Assembly: GCF_014762685.1 (NCBI RefSeq)
Contig: NZ_JABURM010000005.1
Span: forward strand, 1,736,001-1,800,000
DNA from: Gracilimonas sp.
GTDB taxonomy: Bacteria > Bacteroidota > Rhodothermia > Balneolales > Balneolaceae
DNA: 64,000 bases
Direction: 5' to 3'
Position numbers and translations under genes: made by a program
Shown: positions 17,825 through 27,187 of the stretch, one piece after another
Numbering within the stretch: position 1 is the stretch's first letter
How the letters are laid out: each line of letters opens with the position of its first letter
The notes under the pieces: model-generated
What the model saw: the letters and a program-made list of their open reading frames with translations, nothing else
What the model was told of the DNA's origin: nothing
Database searches by the model: none

Positions 17825-19326
17825 TAAATAAGCTCATTTGCTTCTTTCTCTATCCCAAAATTCACCGGTACGGGATAATCTCCGGTAAAACACGCAGTAC
17901 AATAATCATGACCGGATGGATTCGCCTCTTTAACGGCACCTACCAATCCATCAGGAGAAAGATATCTTAAACTGTCCACACCAATTTCCTTGGCCATTTT
18001 TTCGATATCCCGGTCAAACTTGTTAGCAATTAATTCATCCGGACTTGGGAAATCCATTCCGTAAAAGCAAGGACTTATAATTGGCGGTGAACTTACCAGA
18101 AAATGTACTTCAGACGGATTACAATCCCGAATCATATCTACTAAATAACGGGATGTAGTTCCCCGTACAATTGAATCATCCACTATTATAACCGGCCGGC
18201 CTTCCAGCACTCCACGCACCGGATTGAACTTGGTTCTTACTTTTTGCTCCCGTGATTTTTGCCCCGGCGATATGAAAGTCCTGCCTACATAATGATTTCG
18301 GATGAGCCCCATATCATATTGGCAATCGTGCCCCAGTTTTTGGCTTTCCGTGGCATAACCTAATGCAGCAGTATTACTGGAATCGGGAACCGAAATTACC
18401 ACCGGGCGTTTTCCTGTGGTATCATTTTCAATGATTTCACTTAAAGGATGTTCTTTTGCCAACCGCTTACCCAAGTTGCGACGGATCTTATCCACCATTT
18501 CCCCAAAAATCATACTATCAGGCCGGGAAAAATATACATATTCAAAAATACACTGACTGGTTCCCGTTCCTTTTGTTGGCGGAATAAAATATGATTTAGG
18601 TTCTCCTTTTTCAGCTGCTTCTTTATCAATAACAACTACTTCTCCGGGCTCCACATCACGAATATATTCCGCATTGTTAATATCGAAAGCACATGTTTCG
18701 CTGGCAACACAGAAAGCCCCATCTACTTTACCCAGTGCCAACGGGCGAAATCCATTGGGATCACGCACAGCTATAAGTTTATCATCGGTCAAAATCACTA
18801 AACAGTACGCCCCCTCAATTTGACGAAGTGCGTCCATAATTTGATCCATCTGATCTTCATATAAACTGTGAGAAATCAAGTGGAGAATAAGTTCCGTATC
18901 AGAAGTACTTTGAAAAAGAACCCCTTCTTTCCTGAAGCGTTCCCGAATTTGTTTGGCATTAGAGAGGTTCCCATTGTGCCCGATGGCCAGATTCCCATTT
19001 CTATAATGTACTCTGAACGGTTGAATATTAGCAGGATTTTTGGACGATCCTGAAGTTGAATAACGGTTATGACCAATAGCATTTTTACCATTCAAAATCT
19101 TCTTAAAAACTTTAGACTTGCTAAATACATTTAACACCAAGCCGAAATCTTTATAGGCCGGCATGGCATACCGTTCTTTTTCATCGTCAAAATACGAAGT
19201 GACGATACCGGCTGACTCTTGCCCACGATGCTGCAAGGCATGCAATCCATAGTAGGTATGAATGGCCGCTTCCGGGTGATTATAGATACCGTAAATTCCA
19301 CAATATTCGCGAGGCTTATCGCTCAT
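17824..19326 (-). CDS. purF: Amidophosphoribosyltransferase
   Basis: 500 residues; first committed step of purine synthesis (PRPP to phosphoribosylamine). The class II amidotransferase nucleophile is Cys9 after a short propeptide (MSDKPREYCGIYGI). The PRPP site VIIVDDSIVRGTTS is intact. Cysteines in GTSQCIFEYVYF, CFYGMDFPS and DYCTACFTGDYP match the Fe-S cluster ligands of the Bacillus-type enzyme, so this is the Fe-S form. It heads a two-gene unit with engB. Confidence 0.95.
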   Translation of the reverse strand: MSDKPREYCGIYGIYNHPEAAIHTYYGLHALQHRGQESAGIVTSYFDDEKERYAMPAYKDFGLVLNVFSKSKVFKKILNGKNAIGHNRYSTSGSSKNPANIQPFRVHYRNGNLAIGHNGNLSNAKQIRERFRKEGVLFQSTSDTELILHLISHSLYEDQMDQIMDALRQIEGAYCLVILTDDKLIAVRDPNGFRPLALGKVDGAFCVASETCAFDINNAEYIRDVEPGEVVVIDKEAAEKGEPKSYFIPPTKGTGTSQCIFEYVYFSRPDSMIFGEMVDKIRRNLGKRLAKEHPLSEIIENDTTGKRPVVISVPDSSNTAALGYATESQKLGHDCQYDMGLIRNHYVGRTFISPGQKSREQKVRTKFNPVRGVLEGRPVIIVDDSIVRGTTSRYLVDMIRDCNPSEVHFLVSSPPIISPCFYGMDFPSPDELIANKFDRDIEKMAKEIGVDSLRYLSPDGLVGAVKEANPSGHDYCTACFTGDYPVPVNFGIEKEANELI

Positions 19327-19465
19327 ATTTAAAGCTCCAAACTTATGAGGGTTGATGAGTCTTAAAGATAAGAAATGATTGGGGGTTTCGGGAATTATAA
19401 CTGTAACAAATTATTGACAGGTTATGCACATTGTTATTCATTACTTCTTGCTTGGTAATAGACAT

Positions 19466-21610
19466 TCAACTATTTGTAGGTAATTCAATAAAAAAGGTTG
19501 TCCCAATTCCTTCTTCACTTTCAAACCAGATTTTCCCATTCATCCTCTCCACAAATTCTTTACTTAAGCTGAGACCAAAGCCACTTCCCTTTTCCTTGTT
19601 AGTACCTTCTCGCGTCCATGATTTGCTATCAAAAATCTTATCAAAAGCTTCCTTAGGAATTCCAATACCGGTATCCTTTATATAAATAATGACTTTTTCT
19701 CTTGTTTCCTGAGTGCCAATTTCAATACTACCCCCCTGATTCGTGTATTTTATTCCATTTAAAAGCAAATTCCTGATTACCAATTGCAAAGCATTTGAAT
19801 CTGCTTTTAAAGTTGCACCCTCTTCAATATTTTGAATAATCGATATCCCTTTCTTATCTGCCAATATTTTTTGAGATGAAATTATATCTTTAACTAACGG
19901 TTGTAATTGAACCGGACCAAAATCCATTTTTACCCCGGAAAGTTGCTCTTTAGCCCAAACCAGCAGATCTTCCATGACATCTACATTTTTCTGAACTGAA
20001 ATTTCCAGTTCCTGAACCACTTTTTCCATTTCCTCTTCAGACAACGCTTTTTCTTTAAACAAATAAAGTACTCCTTGCATAGAACTAAGTGGAGTGCGCA
20101 GGTCGTGAGCTATGATGGCAAACAATTTATCTTTGTCCCTGTTTAGCTGCTCCAACTCCTCTTTTTGAGCTCTTACCTGCGTAAGAATTTCCTCTTTTTC
20201 TCGAGCTGTTTTTCGCATTATAAACAATATTACAACTATCAATACAATGATAAGCATTGCTGCAACAATCAAAATAAATTGAAATTGTAATTTGCTTTCT
20301 TGCTGGCTTTGCTTTTCCTGTAAAAGCCGATTCACTTCATTCTGCCGGTTTAATTCCAACTGATTTTCAAGTTTGGCCAACTCTTTTTCTTTTTCGATAT
20401 CGGTTAAACTGTCTGAGTAAGCTTTATGCGTATTCAATGTAGTAAACGCATCTTCATATCTATTGGCCTGAGCGTAGGCTTTGTAAAGATTCTCCCTTGA
20501 AGTAATTACCAAGTCCGTATTTAAAGATCGAACGGCAAGTTCCTCAGCAGCCTCCAAATGACGGATAGCCTCCTCACTTCGCTGCTGCTCCATATACATA
20601 TTTCCGAGCACATAATGATTATAGTACATTCCCTCAGTGATCCCGCCGGCTTCGCTCATTGCTAAAGATTGTTTCAACAATTCTTCCGCATTTTCATACT
20701 GCCCCATTTTAGCCAGCGTCGCCCCACGGTTATGAAGAATAATGGCGGGCGGAGAATTAGGACGAAGTTCAAAAAATAACCTTTCGGCTACCTCATAATG
20801 ATTCAAAGCTTCTTCATACCGCTCCATGTTGCTTAGTGTATTTGCAAGATTCAAGTGAGCCCTGTAAATATCGGCTTTGGCGTTTTTGGCTTGAGCGAAA
20901 TCCAGAGATCTTTCCAAATAATACACTGCCCTTCCATATTCCTCGTAGTCGTTATATGCTTTGCCAACATTATTATACACTACGGCAAGCATCAACGTAT
21001 CTCCGGTTGCCTCAGCATACTCAATTGTAGATAAATAGTTCTTAAATGCCTTGTTACGTTGACCCAAATTGTTATAAATAACAGCCAAATTTTGAGTCAA
21101 GCCTATTCTTAATCGCTCTTTCTCATTCTGTGGAAGCCGTTCGGTAAATTCAATAGCTGTCTGAAAGCTTGCAATAGCCTTTAAAGGCTTTTCCTCCATA
21201 TCATAGGCCCTTCCCAATAAGTTATGATATTGGACCATCTTCTCACTTTCAGGGAATCTTTCAATTGCTTCATTGAGCAGCGAAACGGCAAGTTCGGTTT
21301 CTTGCCGATTTATATATACTTCAGCTAAAAGACCAATAGACATTTCCTGCCCTTTAGAAAACCCGATTTTTTTTGCAATACTGTCCGCACGATTAATATA
21401 CTCCTCGGCTAAACTCAAATCCCCGGCAAGAATAGCCCTATCTCCTTTTTCCAATAATTCATTTACCAGCGTGGTGTCACTTTTAAGCAAACCAAATGAC
21501 GAATCTAAATAAGGGGTAGCTGAAGCCCATCCTCCTCCAAAAAATGATACTCCAATAACTGCAGCGGCTAAAACCTTTTTAAATCGTACTATAATCAAAT
21601 CTGGATCCAT
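19466..21610 (-). CDS. TPR-containing membrane sensor histidine kinase
   Basis: 714 residues. A signal-like N-terminus (about 10-32, KKVLAAAVIGVSFFGGGWASA) is followed by about eight TPR units (40-410), a coiled coil, a transmembrane helix (about 443-463, FILIVAAMLIIVLIVVILFIM), a HisKA domain with H-box AIIAHDLRTPLSS and a HATPase_c domain with N-box IRNLLLNGIKY, DTGIGIP and GSGFGLSL. The TPR region would be periplasmic and could bind a peptide or protein signal. No response regulator is adjacent, so it is an orphan kinase. Confidence 0.9.
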   Translation of the reverse strand: MDPDLIIVRFKKVLAAAVIGVSFFGGGWASATPYLDSSFGLLKSDTTLVNELLEKGDRAILAGDLSLAEEYINRADSIAKKIGFSKGQEMSIGLLAEVYINRQETELAVSLLNEAIERFPESEKMVQYHNLLGRAYDMEEKPLKAIASFQTAIEFTERLPQNEKERLRIGLTQNLAVIYNNLGQRNKAFKNYLSTIEYAEATGDTLMLAVVYNNVGKAYNDYEEYGRAVYYLERSLDFAQAKNAKADIYRAHLNLANTLSNMERYEEALNHYEVAERLFFELRPNSPPAIILHNRGATLAKMGQYENAEELLKQSLAMSEAGGITEGMYYNHYVLGNMYMEQQRSEEAIRHLEAAEELAVRSLNTDLVITSRENLYKAYAQANRYEDAFTTLNTHKAYSDSLTDIEKEKELAKLENQLELNRQNEVNRLLQEKQSQQESKLQFQFILIVAAMLIIVLIVVILFIMRKTAREKEEILTQVRAQKEELEQLNRDKDKLFAIIAHDLRTPLSSMQGVLYLFKEKALSEEEMEKVVQELEISVQKNVDVMEDLLVWAKEQLSGVKMDFGPVQLQPLVKDIISSQKILADKKGISIIQNIEEGATLKADSNALQLVIRNLLLNGIKYTNQGGSIEIGTQETREKVIIYIKDTGIGIPKEAFDKIFDSKSWTREGTNKEKGSGFGLSLSKEFVERMNGKIWFESEEGIGTTFFIELPTNS

Positions 21611-21906
21611 TTATATTATATCTGTCCTTTGATTCAAAATAACAAAGCCCTTCAAACTATGAAGTGCTATTATTGCTTATTTAGGAACTTTTTATAAAAA
21701 AAGACCTACTTCCGCCGACAGATTAATTTTTTCTTGATCATTCTGCTTTAACAATTCAAATGATAGATCATCTCAATTACAGTTATAATTTTATATTCTG
21801 CATATTAGCTATTTTAATAGATCCCAATAGAAAATGATACCTTTCTACAGAAATTGAACGGGAATTCAAGTTTACATTTAATATCACTCTTTTACTTACA
21901 TAAATA

Positions 21907-23373
21907 ATGACGAAAGCACAGATTACTTCATTAGCTAAAGAAGCCAAGAGCTTGGAACCGGATTCCGAAGAACGATCTCTTCTTCTGAGCAAGTCATTGA
22001 ATTATTCAAATCATTTTCTCCAGTCACTGGATGCTCAAAAAGCTTATCAAAAGTTTGATAAAACTGTAAACAAACTGCTTGATGAACCTCTTACCGATGC
22101 TCCGTCGAACGTAGAGAAGGTAATATCAGACATCGAACATAAGATTGTGCCACCGGGGCTTAATCCAGCTTCAGGAGCACACTTTGGCTATATACCCGGC
22201 GGAGGGCTGTTCAGCAGTGCGGTTGGAGACTATCTAACTGCAATTACAAACAGATATGCGGGCGTTTATTTTTCATCCCCCGGGGCTGTTGCACTTGAAA
22301 CTAAGCTCATCAATTGGATGGCAGAACTCATTGGTTATGACGGAAAGGCCGGAGGATATCTGTCTTCGGGAGGCAGCATGGCGAACCTGACGGCTATAGT
22401 AACAGCAAGAGAAAATGCCAAAATCGGATCACAGGATATTTCCAGAACCGTCGTCTATTTGACTGAACAAACCCATCATTGTGTGGATCGGGCGCTTATG
22501 ATAGCCGGGATGAAAGATTGTGCGAAGCGATATATAAACCTCGATGATAAATCCCGGATGAAAAGCCCAGAACTGAAAAAGACTATTCAGAAAGATAAGG
22601 AAAAGGGTTTAATTCCATGGATGATTGTGGCTTCGGCAGGCACAACAGATACTGGTGCGATAGATGCCCTGAAAGAGATAGGTGAAATTTCTTCCGAAGA
22701 AAATCTGTGGTATCATGTAGATGCAGCTTATGGCGGCTTTTTCTTACTCACAGAAGAAGGGAAACAAAAATTAAAGGGAATAAATCTGGCAGACTCGGTG
22801 GTCCTCGATCCTCACAAAGGACTGTTTTTACCATATGGCTCGGGAGCACTGGTTGTAAAAGATGTAGAAAAGCTTGCCAAAGCACACCGTTATGATGCCC
22901 ATTACATGCAGGACACTAAAATAGATGCAGGCATGTATTCTCCGGCAGAACTTTCCCCCGAACTAAGTAAACATTTCAGGGGGCTTCGAATGTGGATGCC
23001 ACTCAAACTACACGGGATAAAAGCATTCCGCAGTGCCTTGCAAGAAAAGCTGCTGTTGACTCGTTATACCTGGCAAAAGCTTGATCAAATGAAAGATATT
23101 GAGGTTGGTGCCGAACCCGATTTAACTGTATTTACGTTTCGATGGGCTCCGGATGGTGTAGCTGACTTGGATGAAATGAACAAAAAACTGCACAAAGCGA
23201 TCGTTAATGACGGGCGAGTATTTCTATCTACTACCCGCATCGAAAATGAATTTCGCTTTCGATTTGTGGTGCTCTCCGTGAGAAGTCATTTGAAAGAAAT
23301 AGAATTATTTCTGACTGTGCTAAGGGAAATTATCACCAAGACTGAACAAAACATCTCTGAACTCTCCAATTAA
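21907..23373 (+). CDS. PLP-dependent group II decarboxylase
   Basis: 488 residues. The PLP lysine is in VLDPHKGLFLPYG (about 303) and the aspartate contacting the pyridine nitrogen in WYHVDAAYGG. The substrate-binding motif region SGGSMANLTA matches aromatic-L-amino-acid/glutamate decarboxylase relatives. The exact amino acid cannot be predicted. It is a single gene closed by a bidirectional terminator. Confidence 0.9.
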   Translation: MTKAQITSLAKEAKSLEPDSEERSLLLSKSLNYSNHFLQSLDAQKAYQKFDKTVNKLLDEPLTDAPSNVEKVISDIEHKIVPPGLNPASGAHFGYIPGGGLFSSAVGDYLTAITNRYAGVYFSSPGAVALETKLINWMAELIGYDGKAGGYLSSGGSMANLTAIVTARENAKIGSQDISRTVVYLTEQTHHCVDRALMIAGMKDCAKRYINLDDKSRMKSPELKKTIQKDKEKGLIPWMIVASAGTTDTGAIDALKEIGEISSEENLWYHVDAAYGGFFLLTEEGKQKLKGINLADSVVLDPHKGLFLPYGSGALVVKDVEKLAKAHRYDAHYMQDTKIDAGMYSPAELSPELSKHFRGLRMWMPLKLHGIKAFRSALQEKLLLTRYTWQKLDQMKDIEVGAEPDLTVFTFRWAPDGVADLDEMNKKLHKAIVNDGRVFLSTTRIENEFRFRFVVLSVRSHLKEIELFLTVLREIITKTEQNISELSN

Positions 23374-23396
23374 CTGAGTGAGCTTCAAACAAGTAA

Positions 23397-23423
23397 AAAG
23401 CCCGTCGCTTAGCAACGGGCTTT
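23397..23423. terminator. Bidirectional intrinsic terminator
   Basis: A perfect 9-bp GC-rich stem (AAAGCCCGT / ACGGGCTTT) with a 9-base loop, flanked by A and T tracts on either side. It sits between the convergent decarboxylase and OsmC genes and can serve both. Confidence 0.85.
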
Positions 23424-23462
23424 AAATATTTCTGACTCTTTTTCTTAATTACGAAATAAAGC

Positions 23463-23885
23463 TTAATTATCGAGTGTGGCTTCCAGCAGGATATCCACCC
23501 CGGTCAATGCTTTTGAAACCGGGCAGCCTTTTTTGGCCGCTTGTGCTATTTCCTGGAACTTATCGTTACCGATATTCGGTACATCCCCTTTGGTAATCAG
23601 TTTGATGGTGGTAATGGCACCTGCTCCCCCGTCAATAGTTACCTCAGCATGAGTTTCAACAGAATTTGGGGTGAAACCGGCCTTATCCAATTCGTTGGAA
23701 AATGCCATGGAGAAACAACCGGCATGGGCCGCGCCTATAAGTTCTTCGGGGTTTGAGCCGGCTTTATCCTCAAACCGGGTAGCAAAACTGTACGCTCCTT
23801 CGTAGGAACCGCTTTCCAGCTTCATAGTTCCTTTCCCTGATTTCAAATCTCCTTTCCAGACGGCTTCTGCTTTTTTTGTAGGCAT
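23463..23885 (-). CDS. OsmC/Ohr-family peroxiredoxin
   Basis: 140 residues. The two redox cysteines of the family are visible in GAAHAGCFSMAFS (about 57) and KKGCPVSKAL (about 120), with the catalytic Arg in FATRFEDK. The sequence is closer to OsmC (osmotically inducible, broad hydroperoxide reductase) than to Ohr. Cytoplasmic detoxification of organic peroxides is expected. Confidence 0.9.
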   Translation of the reverse strand: MPTKKAEAVWKGDLKSGKGTMKLESGSYEGAYSFATRFEDKAGSNPEELIGAAHAGCFSMAFSNELDKAGFTPNSVETHAEVTIDGGAGAITTIKLITKGDVPNIGNDKFQEIAQAAKKGCPVSKALTGVDILLEATLDN

Positions 23886-24072
23886 GGTTTTTTGTAATTG
23901 GTTAATAGTTAATGGTAATTGATTATTTGCTTTGCATAAGATAACGAGTTAAGCAAAAGATACATTCCAAAAATATACATCCTCACCTGACCCCTACCCT
24001 GTGGCGCGGGACATAAACAAAAAAAGCTCGAAACTGGATTCGATGTAAAGCACTAAAATCCAATATCTATAA

Positions 24073-26229
24073 TTAATCCTTGGGTGATAAATAATTAATC
24101 CTCCAGGAAAATTCTTCAACCAGATTTTCAGTATATCCTTCGTGGACAAAACTTATTTCCGAATTTTTGTTAGTAAACCAGGTTGTAGGAAAAACATAAA
24201 CTTCCTGTTTACTTAGATACCCATTATCCCTAAGGACTTTAAAAGTATATTCATTCTCTATCATCCACTCTCTAACTTTGTCAATATCCGGGTCGTTATT
24301 GATAGTAATAACTTCCACATTTGGATTACTTTCAAATTTTTCATGGAGCTTCTGAATATCCGGCATCTCCTTTACACAGGGGCCACACCATAGTCCCCAA
24401 AAGTTTATTACTGTTATTTTCCCGGTTAACTTATTTGAATTGAATTCGGCATTAGCCAAATCGTTTAGCTTAAATTCCGGTAAGAGTTCCGGGTTTTCTA
24501 TTATTTCAGACAATAATTCTTCCTTGCGGTTTCCTTCTCCCACTTTCTTTACAGCAGCCAAATAATCTTCGAAGCGTTCGACGTCACCGTTCATTTTAAG
24601 ATATAAGTTCTTTAAAGCTTCCTCATTTGGGTTTTCCCCGGTGCCGGAAATCTTTACTCCGGCCTGATAATGATTCTCGGCCTTTGAAAGCTCTTCCTTT
24701 TTTTCGTAAATCTGTCCCAGCCTGTATAGTATATTTACATCTTCGCTGTGAAGAGAATAGGCCATTGACAAATGCTTTTGAGCACTATCCAGTTTTCCTT
24801 CATTGAAGAAAACCCATCCCAGTGCACTGTAAATATTACCCTTGTACCGCCCCATGCCCTTTAAATACTCTTCTTCAGTTTCGTAAACACCCCGTTCATT
24901 TTGTCCATTAATTTTTTCCTCAGCAAGTACGACTCCCTCGCGAGCAATTTCTTTGGCCCGTTCATAGTAGTTTGTTTTTTCAGCCAAGGCTACTGGACCA
25001 TAACCATGTGTTATGTGAACATTAATTCCCTCATATTCAACCATCCCATTTACAACCTCAAGAAAAATCTCCGGGTTCACTTCTTCAGAGCTTCTCAATT
25101 GAAAAAATAACTGTCGATATGCATCCCCAAGTAAACTCTTTCTAATGTGATTCGGTTTATTAATGAAATCCCATAGTAACTGTTGGTATTCCTCTATTAG
25201 TTCCGCTTTTTTTTCTTCAAATATCTCTTCTCTGTGTTCTGATAAAAAAGCCCTATATCGGCTTACATAAACCCACTCTGCATATACATCATCGGGATAT
25301 TCCTGTAATATCTTTTCTTCATATTCATATTGTTTTTCCTCATCACCAAATTGCCCGTATTTATTGGCGATACCATAAAGCATTTCTACACTAATAGAAA
25401 CTTCATCAGTTATTGATTCCAAATCTGCTTCAAATATTTCTTTTTTTTCATCTCTACTGAGATCATCATTTTGCATCAGCAACCTCCAATACAATGAATG
25501 TATGGAGTAGGAAGAAGTAAGTTCTGTAGCTTTTTTAATAAGCTCATATGCTTGTTCCGAATCTCCGCTAAATTGCAAGTAGAACGCGGGGCGGTAATAC
25601 GCATCTATCCATTCCGGATCCTGATTTCGTAATTCTTCTAAAATCTCCAATCCCTTCTTAAAAAGGGCTTTCTGATTATCATCTTGAGCCCGATAATTGG
25701 AAGCCAATAACCCACCCGCCCACAAAGATCGTAAAGCTTTTGAATCCGGAAACTCATCAATCACTTTATCTAAATAGGCTACTGACGTCTCTGTACCTTC
25801 TTGGTTAGATATAGTAGCGGCTTTTAACCAATGAAAATATTCATTATTGGGATTCATAGACACCATCTTATCCATCAAATCCATTGCCTCTCCCCCTCTG
25901 TCATCATGCGCACTTAAAGCTCTCACCAAAGCAAAAAGAGCCCATGAATCTTTCGGATATTTTTGATACAGATCTTCAGCAAGTTTTATTGCCTTTTCTT
26001 CTTTTTCAGACAGTGCAAGATTAGCTATATACCATGCATGAAGTTCTGTTGATTCTGGAAACTGCTTTAGGAAGTTTTCACCAGAATCCAGACCGGGTGT
26101 ATAGTTTTTATTGAAAAAATGTGCCCTCACAACTTCAATAGCTCCTTCTTCCGATAAATTTTGCCCTTGTTGAGCATATGTATAAAACGGAAGTAAAAAA
26201 AAGATAAATGCTAGAAATAGTTTATTCAT
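24073..26229 (-). CDS. Exported TPR protein with C-terminal TlpA thioredoxin domain
   Basis: 718 residues with a cleavable signal (MNKLFLAFIFFLLPFYTYAQ). Residues 25-590 are TPR-type helical repeats (YHWLKAA, LGWVFFNEGKLDSAQKHLSMAY, LGQIYEKKEELSKAENHYQ). The last 150 residues are a TlpA-like thioredoxin domain with WCGPC motif in NFWGLWCGPCVKEMP and the cis-Pro region VFPTTWF. The fusion suggests a periplasmic thiol reductase targeted to its clients by the TPR scaffold. No obvious partner is adjacent. Confidence 0.85.
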   Translation of the reverse strand: MNKLFLAFIFFLLPFYTYAQQGQNLSEEGAIEVVRAHFFNKNYTPGLDSGENFLKQFPESTELHAWYIANLALSEKEEKAIKLAEDLYQKYPKDSWALFALVRALSAHDDRGGEAMDLMDKMVSMNPNNEYFHWLKAATISNQEGTETSVAYLDKVIDEFPDSKALRSLWAGGLLASNYRAQDDNQKALFKKGLEILEELRNQDPEWIDAYYRPAFYLQFSGDSEQAYELIKKATELTSSYSIHSLYWRLLMQNDDLSRDEKKEIFEADLESITDEVSISVEMLYGIANKYGQFGDEEKQYEYEEKILQEYPDDVYAEWVYVSRYRAFLSEHREEIFEEKKAELIEEYQQLLWDFINKPNHIRKSLLGDAYRQLFFQLRSSEEVNPEIFLEVVNGMVEYEGINVHITHGYGPVALAEKTNYYERAKEIAREGVVLAEEKINGQNERGVYETEEEYLKGMGRYKGNIYSALGWVFFNEGKLDSAQKHLSMAYSLHSEDVNILYRLGQIYEKKEELSKAENHYQAGVKISGTGENPNEEALKNLYLKMNGDVERFEDYLAAVKKVGEGNRKEELLSEIIENPELLPEFKLNDLANAEFNSNKLTGKITVINFWGLWCGPCVKEMPDIQKLHEKFESNPNVEVITINNDPDIDKVREWMIENEYTFKVLRDNGYLSKQEVYVFPTTWFTNKNSEISFVHEGYTENLVEEFSWRINYLSPKD

Positions 26230-26488
26230 AATTCCCCCTACTTATTATTTAGTATGATGCTTTAATTTAAAAATTCTCCCTTAAAATGCTAATAAATTTC
26301 CCCCAACAATATGTAAATACTAAATATGGGTCAATTTAACAATTGCAGGATTTTTCAATCATCAAATTAATAGAACAACAAAGTAACTAAGTTCTGCTCA
26401 ACGGCCTTTTTGAAGGGGGACCGAGTTTCTTCCACAGGAATGCCGTAGACAGAACTCGCAAGTTCATTGACTTTTTCATACAAAACAA

Positions 26489-26522
26489 AAAAGGCAGAAC
26501 TCATTGCTGAATTCTGCCTTTT
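26489..26522 (-). terminator. Intrinsic terminator of tRNA-Gly
   Basis: The 11-bp arms AAAAGGCAGAA (26489-26499) and TTCTGCCTTTT (26512-26522) are perfect complements. Read on the minus strand the stem directly follows the encoded CCA and ends in a T tract, so it ends the tRNA transcript. The motif CAGAACTC recurs about 45 bp further downstream, in the otherwise empty 26230-26488 stretch. Confidence 0.8.
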
Positions 26523-26596
26523 GGAGCGGGAAACGAGATTCGAACTCGCGACCCTCACGTTGGCAACGTGATGCTCTACCACTGAGCTATTCCCGC
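26522..26596 (-). tRNA. tRNA-Gly (anticodon GCC)
   Basis: On the minus strand the gene starts GCGGGAATAGCTCAG, has a seven-bp acceptor stem closed by TTCCCGC, a D arm with GTGGTAGAGC, an anticodon arm CACG-TTGCCAA-CGTG reading GCC, and a T arm with GTTCGAATC. CCA is encoded at the 3' end. All stems pair. Confidence 0.97.
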
Positions 26597-26675
26597 TTAT
26601 TATCAATAAATGTCTCCTATTGGAGAGCACCAAATATAAGAGTGTTCATGGCTACAATTCAACCCTTTTTTAAAA

Positions 26676-27125
26676 TTACCGTTTTAATTTTTTCAGCACT
26701 TTATCTGAACTGATCTTCTCTTCCAGATATGCCTCATCAGGTAAGACGGGTTTATCGCGATACCGATCTACAATACATATAAAGCCCAATGACTCACCTT
26801 TATCAGCATGAAACTGATGGAGGGTTTCCGGGGAAATAAATACCACATCGTGCAGACTCAGTTCATGCACCTGATCTCCCAGAATCATGGATCCGGCCCC
26901 GCGAATGATAACCACCGAGTGCGGATGCCGATGATATTCCAGTGAAGTATATCCGCCTTTTTCCACCTCAAAATACCGGGTTTGAAAATTGAGCGGGTGC
27001 TCATCCTCTCCTTCTCCCAATAGCGAATAGCGGTGTACGCCTTGGTAACAAGAAGTGTCGGATTTATACTCCTTTCGCTCTACTCCCTTCCACTCGTAAT
27101 TTTTACACTTTAGTATTTTTGACAC
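26676..27125 (-). CDS. Cupin-domain protein
   Basis: 149 residues with a single cupin barrel. The first metal motif is in LEYHRHPHSVVIIRGAG (about 68-84) with three His, and the second is in VFISPETLHQFHA (about 100-112). Members bind a metal ion and act as small isomerases, dioxygenases or sensors. Nothing nearby fixes the function. Confidence 0.8.
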   Translation of the reverse strand: MSKILKCKNYEWKGVERKEYKSDTSCYQGVHRYSLLGEGEDEHPLNFQTRYFEVEKGGYTSLEYHRHPHSVVIIRGAGSMILGDQVHELSLHDVVFISPETLHQFHADKGESLGFICIVDRYRDKPVLPDEAYLEEKISSDKVLKKLKR

Positions 27126-27187
27126 TTTGTTTGTTCGTTATTCTATTGCCTGCAACCTTATGTCTTCAATCTTAAATCTAATATCTC

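Noticed and set aside
26367-26633. 88-codon minus-strand frame across the tRNA-Gly gene
   Set aside because: Its middle (SSVVEHHVANVRVASSNLV) is the typical false translation of a tRNA gene.
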